This document shows positions 31,521 through 38,658 of a DNA stretch of 38,658 bases, piece by piece (position 1 is the stretch's first letter; every line of letters starts with the position of its first letter). Below the pieces are notes generated by a model. That model ran no database searches. It saw only the letters and a list, made by a program, of their open reading frames with translations, and was not told the DNA's origin. The stretch covers positions 263,302,787 to 263,341,444 of the forward strand of contig JBOZIK010000001.1 in NCBI GenBank assembly GCA_051453625.1. Direction: 5' to 3'. The position numbers were made by a program, and so were the translations under genes. This DNA is from Welwitschia mirabilis. Its lineage: Eukaryota > Gnetophyta > Gnetopsida > Welwitschiales.

Positions 31521-32639
31521 CAAGGAAAGAATTTGTTAAGGCTATAAGCAAGTAGTGTTAGATCAGTTTTTATTCATATAGATTAATTTCACTTTACATT
31601 TGCATTGCATTCCTTTATTTTCTTACATTTTTATTTATTTTTGGTTCTTATTATTCTTTTGTAAAGTTACCTAAGTCTTATCTTATAGTTTTTAACATGA
31701 ATATGACATTTTGGGTCTACTCCACTTATACTAGTGTGATGTTTTATGTAAAATATTTATTTTGATTATAAATAATAGGATCTCTTTGAATCTAAAAACT
31801 TTCAAAAATACACACTGTAACAGATTGACATAATTATCGAGGAAGGCTATTGAGGAGTATAATCAGACCTCTATTTGGTTATTTGTCACTGTAATGTTGT
31901 ATTTTATTTTGAGCTATAGGTTTTTTGTATGTATTTTAGTTTTGATTTTTTTAGTTTTAATTTTCTGTAAAAATTTATGATCATCTACTATGTCATTCCC
32001 ACAACAGACAGGATGATAGTGTGCATTTTCTTAGTTTTATTTTTGGATTTTGATTTTCCTAGAATAAATTAGTTTTTATCATCTTTTGTAACATCTAAAT
32101 GACTAGGTGAATTATAGTCTTATTTTCTAAGTTTTTCACTTTCTGTTTTAGTTTTGGTTCTATTTTTATTTTTTGGGTTTCTGTGTGTGTCATCCCCTCT
32201 ATCATCTCCATGACAGACAGGATGAGGATCTGTTATTCTTTATCTCATTTTTTATTGTTTCCTATTTACAAGATGTTATAATATGATCAATCTTGAGAAA
32301 AAATATCAGAAAGAAAGATTGCTGATAGAAAAGAACATTAAAGAAGAACTAGTGGATATAGAAAGCAAATAGGAATAACGATCTCTAGGTGTACTCAAAC
32401 CTCTTTTTAAATTTTTTTTTTGAGTTAGATTTTATTTACAAAATCCTATAGAAGGAGAAGACAAATTCACAATGTCGAGTACCTCTCATAAGTAAAAACA
32501 AGTTATAGGATCTTCTACCCATAATGCAAACCTTACTCTTAGAGAATTATTAGCCAATAAAAAATGAGAGATTCAAATACCTTTTGATCTACACTCAGGA
32601 GATGATGTTGAGCTTAAACATTTACATGCCTACTGAATT
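31521..32639 (+). mobile_element. 5' leader of B body 2
   Basis: Collinear with 25501-26559. It contains TGACATTTTGGGTCTACTCC (31703-31722), the counterpart of the post-primer phrase in body 1, and dyad cassettes at 31981-32020, 32080-32120 and 32187-32230. It is non-coding, apart from a possible Gag start near 32570. Confidence 0.55.
32187..32230. repeat. Dyad cassette in B leader 2
   Basis: TGTGTCATCCCCTCTATCAT, then CTCCATGACAGACAGGATGA. The two outer arms and the central CATGACAG are all preserved, and the body 1 counterpart is at 26193-26236. Confidence 0.65.
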
Positions 32640-33660
32640 TTTAGTAAATAAAATGATGAGGATCCCCTTCAACACATTATAGACATTAAACAACTAATAC
32701 CCATCTCAGGAAATGGGAAGAAAAAAATCATTGATATAACATATAAGGTAATCTTCCCCATGACATTAAAGGATGGAGAAAAAATTTGGCTAAAAAGATT
32801 TTCCCACAAAAGCTTAAAAACATAAATCAAGTTCAAGAAACCTTTGTAAAAATATTTATAAGTAAAAAAATATGAAAAAAAGGAAAAAGAAGGTAACAAA
32901 TGTTTAATAAAAACCAAATGAACATTATACCTCTACTTATGAATGTTTTTTTATAGCAATCCATTCTAATCTAGTAGATGCTTTTTTTAAAAAAGAACAA
33001 GTAGATTATTTTTATAGTCAATTGACTCCTCATATAAAATAAATTATAGATTTTTCTTTTAGTGAAAACCTCATGAACTTTACTCTAGATGATTCTTGAA
33101 CAAAATTAGAAAAACTTATGGAGGTTAATCAAACTTAGTTAACTCCTTAAAAAAATCCAATAGTAGAATCCATCAAAAATTTGAAAGAAGTTCAATAATA
33201 AAAAGAGGTAGAATTAACTCCTACAAATTCCATGAAAGATTTTAAAATAACCTTGGATAAGTATGCAAAGATGATCTTTGATGCTAAATCCACAACCAAA
33301 AAAATGTTGTGCAAACCTGTAATTTATGTGAGGATAATTATTATGATATTAAAAACTACCCTCTTTTGCAACATACAAAGAAATAATTCATAAATAATTT
33401 TATTCTTTTAACAAATCATCCCAAGACTTTTAAAATCAAAATTAGATACAACCAAGGTTGAACACTCAGTTTTAAAATAATTCTCAACCTTTTAAAAATT
33501 AATTCGAAAATTTAAACCCTCATTGAGGACCAACAAACTTTTAATATCCAAATAATCAACTCACAAACCTTATGGATGAACTTAAAAGAACAAATGCCAA
33601 TATAGAAAACATGGTAAGCATATTTTAATAAATAATTCTAGAAAACCAAAAGACCTTAAG
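32640..33660 (+). pseudogene. Gag relic of B body 2
   Basis: Homologous to 26560-27640 and more heavily broken. Recognisable pieces include the FF/YE block near 32920-32960, VDYFYSQLTP near 33001-33030 and a zinc-knuckle-like CNLCEDNYYDIKNY near 33316-33357. Here the first cysteine is kept but the last is Tyr, the reverse of body 1. The two copies therefore lost different zinc ligands after they separated. A C-terminal DELKRTNANIENM piece is at about 33575-33613. Confidence 0.6.
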
Positions 33661-33719
33661 GAACTTTAATAACACAACCTTTGCCAAACCCACATGAACT
33701 ATATAAGTTTATGATAAGA

Positions 33720-34560
33720 AGTGGACAAGAAATAAACCCTGATCCAAATGAATGTTTCACATGTCAAAATAATTTTAGAAATGATAACAAAGAATAGGAA
33801 TATGACATAGAAATATTAGAATATTATAACTTTCCTTCTTTTGGAAAAAAGAAGAAGAAAAATCATTCTCAACAAATCACCTCTTGGCTTGATAGGCTTA
33901 ACAATAATTCAACTTTCGATGATCATTTAAAAGCCTTAATGAAAAACATAAGCATAAACTTATCCTTTTGGGAAGTTTTCCAAGAAAACCTAGGGTACTT
34001 AAAATTATGGAAAGACCTAATAAGAAGAAAACAAAAATGAGTTATTCCTAGTAAGGTCTTTCTTACTCAATCCCTTAGAAATATAGAATTATAAAAATCA
34101 CCTAGATTTAAAGATTTAAAAGTAGCTACGGTGAATGTTACTATAGAGCGAAACAAAAATATTAAAAAAGTATTGATTAACATTGAAACAAGTGTTAAAA
34201 TTATGCCACTTTACATTTTTAAGAGACTTGGTTTAAAGGATAGAATAGATCCTGCTCCAATTGTCTTAGAATTAGCAGACACATTAGTTAAGAAACCATT
34301 AGATATTATTAAATATTTGATAATATAAATTAAAGAGGCTTGATATCTAATAGATGTAATTATCATAGAAGTTTAGCATAAGAGATGATACCCTTTACTT
34401 TTAAGAAGAGCCTTTTATGCAGCAGCCCACTACATCATTAATACAAGAGCTAGAATAATGAAATGTCATTTTAGAAATAGAACATTTATAATTAGAGTAT
34501 TTAGTACTATTGAAAAAGATTTAGGTCATGAAATAAACTTATAAGATAACATCAAACCCA
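33720..34560 (+). pseudogene. Linker and protease relic of B body 2
   Basis: 33775-34050 is a segment absent from body 1; it includes ITSWLDRLNNNSTF and HLKALMKNISINLSF, like the Gag-protease linker of Athila elements. The protease follows: 34131-34328 is open (65 codons) and the same frame continues through stops to about 34545 with IIIEV and AHYIINTRARIMKC. The catalytic DxGAS motif reads N-I-E-T-S (residues 17-21), so Asp, Gly and Ala are all changed. The Gly-to-Glu change is shared with body 1. No reverse transcriptase follows. Confidence 0.65.
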
Positions 34561-37500
34561 CTTTATTTTTAAACATTACCCACTTGAATAAAGAGAGATG
34601 AAATCAAATGAGTATGTGCTTTATGATGACCAACTTAAGAGTGAAGAAGACATACAACCTTTAGCATGTAAGAAAGTCCAACTTTTTAAGAAATATTATA
34701 AGGGAGATTCTTGATTAAATTAGTTAAAAAGTAAAAAACATAATTTGAATTTGGAAGAGAAAAGTCTTTTTAATGAACTTGAAGATAATTTTCTTGTGAA
34801 GATCAAAATGCAACTCTTACATTCAAAGAAAATTTTTTATTAGAGTTACTATTTCTCTTTCCTCTGACTTCCAAAATTTATGCTTTAATGTAGTACTATA
34901 AAGTTCTTTTCATTACTCCTCTCTTCATCCAGTTGGTTTTACTTAGACATAATTGCACGTTCTTATGTTTTATCAATTGGTAAATTTCTAGTTTGAATCT
35001 TATGTCTATGAAAATCTTGAGATCAAAATAGATCCTTAATTTTTCCTCCTTTCTTGTCAATAAAAGTGTCCTTTAGATTTATGAATTGAATAAGATTTGA
35101 TTACCTTGCTATTTTTTTTAGTTTTTTTATTTTGATAGTTTCTGATTTAATTTTTTCTTTTCATTTTTTGTTTCTATTTGCAGCATCTATTTTCTATTTC
35201 TATAATAATAATCTATCGTCTCCTTTATCATCCTCATGATAAGGCAGACGACAGTTAATTTTATTAATTTTTCTAGCTTTCTAATTTTTTTTGTATTTTT
35301 TAATACTTTTTTATTTTTTTATCTCTGTCGTCCTCTCTGTCATCTGGATGAGAACTGAGATAACAGTCAATAAAATATTGGCTTTTTTGTTATTTAATAA
35401 AATACATTTTTATGATTCTGTTGAGATTTTTGACTTAACTACTTGAGAATCTTGGGAAATAAATGGAAAAAATTGGAATTACATAAGAAAATTATCTTAA
35501 TTTTCTCTTAGCTTGTTCCTCTGAAAGATTATTATGGTATTATTTGATTATTTTTCAAGCATGATTTATATTTGATGTTTTTCTCAATGATAAAAAGATC
35601 TTAGATTGTTTAAAAGTGTTCTTTTCTATCTTAATCCTATGACTTTTACCTTTGTCTTTTGGAGTGTTTGGTCATGTGGAATGTTGTCTTATTTTCAAGA
35701 AAAAAATAGAAAAGAATATAGTAAAATAAAGACCATGATGTTTCCTAATTTTTCTCAAAGACATGATCACTATGATGTCCTACTACAAGTACACTAAGGC
35801 AAATATTTTTGAGAGAAGCCTTTGATAATGTAATATGGTAGCTATGATAACTCAATTGAGATGTCAATTAGCCATGCTTCATAATTCCTTACTTCTCTAA
35901 CTATGGTTGCACTCCTCTCATCATGGATAATAAAATTGTATTTAAACTTTGAGATTATGGAATAAGTGTGTTCTTGGTGTTATNNNNNNNNNNNNNNNNN
36001 NNNNNNNNNNNNNNNNNNNNNNNNNNNNNNNNNNNNNNNNNNNNNNNNNNNNNNNNNNNNNNNNNNNNNNNNNNNNNNNNNNNTTGCTGATCATCCCTAT
36101 GACAAGGTGGATGATAGTTGGTTTTGTTAAGTTTCCTAGCTTTTTGATATTTTTCTATGTTTTCTAATGATTTTCTATTTGTTTTTCTCTGTCATCCTCT
36201 TTGTTGTCTGGATGACGATTAGGACAAAAATTAATAAAATATTGATTTTTATTTTTTGTTATTTTGAGAAAATACATTTTTATGACTCTGTTAAGATATC
36301 TGACTTGACTACTTGAGAATTACAATAAATAAATGGGTAAAATTTGGAATTTCACAAGCAAAACATCTGAATTTTCTTTTTGCTTTTTCCTTTGAAGGTT
36401 ATTATGGCATTACTTAATCATCTTTCAAACATGATTTATGTACTTATTTCTATGATTAGTCTTTTGACTTGGGTACCTATAGTGGTAAGATTGGATTCAC
36501 TCGATCTTAGGACATTCACATGTCCATGAACTTTAATTAAAGGAAGATGCTTTATTTTTTATGTTTTTATTAATTGTACAAAGGTCTTAGATTGGTTAGG
36601 AGTGTTTTTTTCTGCCTTAATCCTATGACTTTCACCTTTGTCTTTTGGAATGTTTAATCATGTGAAATGTTGTTTTGTTTTAAAAAAAAAAGTGAAAGAA
36701 AAACCATGATGTTTTCTATCTGTGCTCTTTCAAAAACATGGTCACCCTGATGTCCTACTGTAAGTACACTGGGGTAAATATTTTCGAGAAAAGCCTTTAG
36801 AAGTGTAATATGCTGGCTATGGGAACTTCACTAGGAGGTCAGTTGACCATGCTTTGCAAGTCCTTACTTCTCTAACTGTGGTTGCACTCCCCTCATCAAG
36901 GATAATAAAGTTATAATAAACTTTGAGACTATGGGATCAGTGGTATATTTGGTGTCATTAGAGGTATTATTGTTTTCTAGACTCTTATTCTTTCCACATG
37001 ATCATTTCATTTCTTGAGATTTGGGTGTTTGTTTTGAGATGAAGGTAAAAGAGTTTATTTTTGAGTAATTTGTGGTCTGATCATTTATTGTTTAAATAAT
37101 TTTACTCTAGCATCATCATAATCACCGCCTTATTGAATAAAATTTTTGTACATTAAGTCACGCATTTTTCACATCAGGTGATGTTATAATTTCTTTTATG
37201 GAGTCTACTAGTTTAAAATATAAGATTGGTGAGCTATCTTTAGTTTATATTATCCTATGTCCATTCTTCTTCTTTTCTTTTATAGTTTAATTAGTTATTT
37301 TAAATTCATTACCATTTTTTCTTAGCATATTCTCCTTGTTCAAGTTTATAATAAAAGATAATTCCTTGCTTAGATAAGTGTTTTCTTTAGGTTTTTAATG
37401 TTGTAAGTGCTACTCATGTTATTTTTATGATGAAACATTTTTATTATCTACCCTTTTTTTTTACCTATTAGAATATCTCATATCTCTATATTTTCTAAAT

Positions 37501-37880
37501 CTAACATTACTCATCTTTGCACTTTATTTAGAAAGTTATCCTCTTTTATCTACCTTCTCAATCACATTTACTTTCTTTGCTTTATTTTCCAATACAGGAC
37601 ATATTACTTTTTCTTTTGGGGGAGGGTGATAATTGGGAGGTGATACAAACCCATTTACATGGCTTATTTTCAAAGAATTTTAATTTAATTCAGATATTTT
37701 ATGACATAAAATTTTTAGATTTTCATACACATTATGTATTACTTATCATTTATCTATGTGATATGTTTTATGAGCCTATTTTATAACCTCTAGGTTTATC
37801 TTTTGGAAAATAAATCAACTCATAATTACAATTTTTTCACCTAGTTTTTGTTAGGGACCAACAAAGGATAATTAGAGGGA
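34561..37880 (+). mobile_element. Pol-less 3' tail of B body 2, with internal duplication
   Basis: Collinear with the tail of body 1 but longer. 35211-35983 and 36084-36950 are two diverged versions of the same tail segment (for example TTTGTCTTTTGGAGTGTTT versus TTTGTCTTTTGGAATGTTT), separated by a 100-N gap at 35984-36083. The first version lacks about 125 bp present in body 1 (around 35565). Dyad cassettes lie at 35215-35256, 35325-35368, 36084-36121 and 36187-36226. The end has TTTTGTTAGGGACCAACAAA and a weak purine tract before LTR 3. No pol motif was seen. Confidence 0.65.
35984..36083. other. Assembly gap (100 N) between two tail copies
   Basis: The left copy stops at TTGGTGTTAT, while the right one restarts about 770 bp earlier in tail coordinates. 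The gap could hold the end of one element and part of another, or be a join between two similar repeats. Confidence 0.8.
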
Positions 37881-38111
37881 TATGTTGCAATACTGATTTG
37901 TGGTTATTTGATAGGTTTTTATCAGTTATTTTGTAAGACTTTTATATAGGTTTAAGTGCAATTTTGAGAAATTTAGAGATACAATAGGAAATCTTAAAAA
38001 TATGTGATTCTTATTTAAATTTAATGTATTAAAGGAACTTTCTAATGCATAGAGCTTTAAAGAAGGATTATTGACAAAAATTCTAAGTTCTATTTAAAAA
38101 CCAAAGAACAT

Positions 38112-38152
38112 AGTCATCCCCTACGTCATCCCCATGATAGGCAGGATGACAA
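38112..38152. repeat. Dyad cassette, best-preserved example
   Basis: Reads TAGTCATCCCCTACGTCATC, then CCCATGATAGGCAGGATGAC and a final A. GTCATCC and GGATGAC are reverse complements about 15-25 bp apart, and CATGA lies in the middle. Around 17 cassettes of this kind occur in family B and three in LTR A; positions are given with the parent features. Confidence 0.7.
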
Positions 38153-38366
38153 CTGCTAATGTGAACTAATGAATCACTGTTGAGTTATCATTCTGAGTAA
38201 TTATTTGTAATATGCTATCATCCTCATTGTCATCTGGACAATAGTTAGAATGACACTGATATATAACCAACTCTAATAGTGACCCTTAACCATTGCATCT
38301 ATTTCTAATTTGTAAATAAGCATGCCTTTTCACACCTACTATTTCTCTTTTTTTAATTGTAATTTG

Positions 38367-38375
38367 TTATAAATA
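38367..38375 (+). promoter_or_regulatory. TATA box of B LTR 3
   Basis: TTATAAATAAACCCCCC, matching the sites in LTRs 1 and 2. Confidence 0.6.
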
Positions 38376-38658
38376 AACCCCCCTTTGACTCTCCTTTTCA
38401 TCTTGATTGAACTGAAAATTATCATGATAGAAGATCAAAAGATAGGAGATTCATCTTGAGTGTTGCAAAAAGACATGCACTTGGTGGAGTTTTGTGTATC
38501 CTACATTAAATCCTAGCTATTTTATGACTAAGATGAATGTTATTCTTTCTTAATATAAACCTTGTTTTTTTTTTATATTTACATTGTAGATTTTCTGATG
38601 ACCCTTATAGTCTATGTTGTCCTTGATCTAGTGATAATTTCTTGGGTGATATAGATTA

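Larger units (their letters stand above)
24128..38658 (+). mobile_element. Tandem Gypsy-like family B: LTR-body-LTR-body-LTR
   Basis: Three LTR copies start at 24128, 30738 and 37881, and two homologous bodies separate them, all on the plus strand. The middle LTR is shared. Each body has a leader, an Athila/Tat-like Gag relic, a protease relic, then a long non-coding tail and a polypurine tract; no reverse transcriptase, RNase H or integrase was seen. Body 2 is longer because its tail contains an internal duplication. The left end interrupts the Copia reverse transcriptase. The right end is beyond the window. Divergence between the bodies is considerable (by eye roughly a fifth of positions), so the tandem is old or its halves were already different. 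Confidence 0.75.
37881..38658 (+). mobile_element. LTR 3 of family B (runs off right edge)
   Basis: Begins TATGTTGCAA after the body 2 polypurine tract, keeping the TG dinucleotide (37883) lost in the other two copies. TATA box at 38367-38375, 487 bp from its start; dyad cassettes at 38112-38152 and 38215-38257. It reaches GATATAGATTA at the right edge, close to the estimated LTR end. Confidence 0.7.

Noticed and set aside
35606-35797. 63-codon frame in the B tail
   Set aside because: It overlaps the conserved non-coding block and is not open in the sister copies.
1-38658. tRNA, rRNA or intact host genes
   Set aside because: No cloverleaf with the usual A and B boxes, no rRNA-like GC-rich segment and no uninterrupted plant gene structure were seen on reading both strands; a dedicated RNA-gene search was not possible here.

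Overview
The window looks like repeat-dense nuclear DNA of a flowering plant. It is AT-rich, contains no intact gene, rRNA or tRNA that I can find, and is filled with decayed LTR retrotransposons of both superfamilies plus one non-LTR fragment. Recognisable protein pieces are a Copia reverse transcriptase and RNase H, Gypsy (Athila/Tat-like) Gag and retropepsin, and a LINE zinc-binding tail. The plant lineage cannot be fixed from this sequence. Nine runs of N interrupt the window, seven of them exactly 100 bases long, which usually means a gap of unknown size.

Layout. 1-1212: a minus-strand Gypsy-like element (A); its 3' LTR runs off the left edge, its 5' LTR end is at 1043-1212, and almost its whole body is hidden in a 100-N gap. 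1730-5199: a plus-strand unit with a degenerate minisatellite, a TATA box and a long decayed reading frame of unknown function containing a convincing 77-bp intron. 7140-9070: the 3' tail, polypurine tract and LTR of another plus-strand element (D). 12140-12400: a LINE-type zinc-binding relic. About 13700-14565: a minus-strand LTR (E). About 15030-16462: an apparently solo Copia-type LTR, minus strand. 16463-18985: a plus-strand promoter region and possible primer-binding site that may form a long Del/Tekay-like LTR.

19416-24125 is the 3' half of a minus-strand Copia element: 3' LTR, polypurine tract, an extra reading frame downstream of pol, then RNase H and reverse transcriptase. The reverse transcriptase is cut at 24127 by family B. 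24128-38658 is family B in the order LTR - body - LTR - body - LTR, all plus strand, with the middle LTR shared and the last one running off the right edge. Both bodies carry Gag and protease relics and then 2-3 kb of non-coding tail. Neither carries reverse transcriptase, RNase H or integrase, so B looks like a non-autonomous Gag-Pro family that depended on enzymes from elsewhere.

The most interesting signals are: the pol-less Gag-Pro architecture seen twice; a roughly 40-bp dyad cassette (TGTCATCC ... GGATGACA) recurring in the LTRs and tails of B and in the LTR of the unrelated-looking element A; a non-coding block conserved between element D and three B tails; and the spliced reading frame of unknown function, whose in-frame stops fit C-to-T (or G-to-A) decay. 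Several N gaps can be judged from internal homology: one 438-N gap should hold about 2 bp, and two others are flanked by unmerged duplicate ends.
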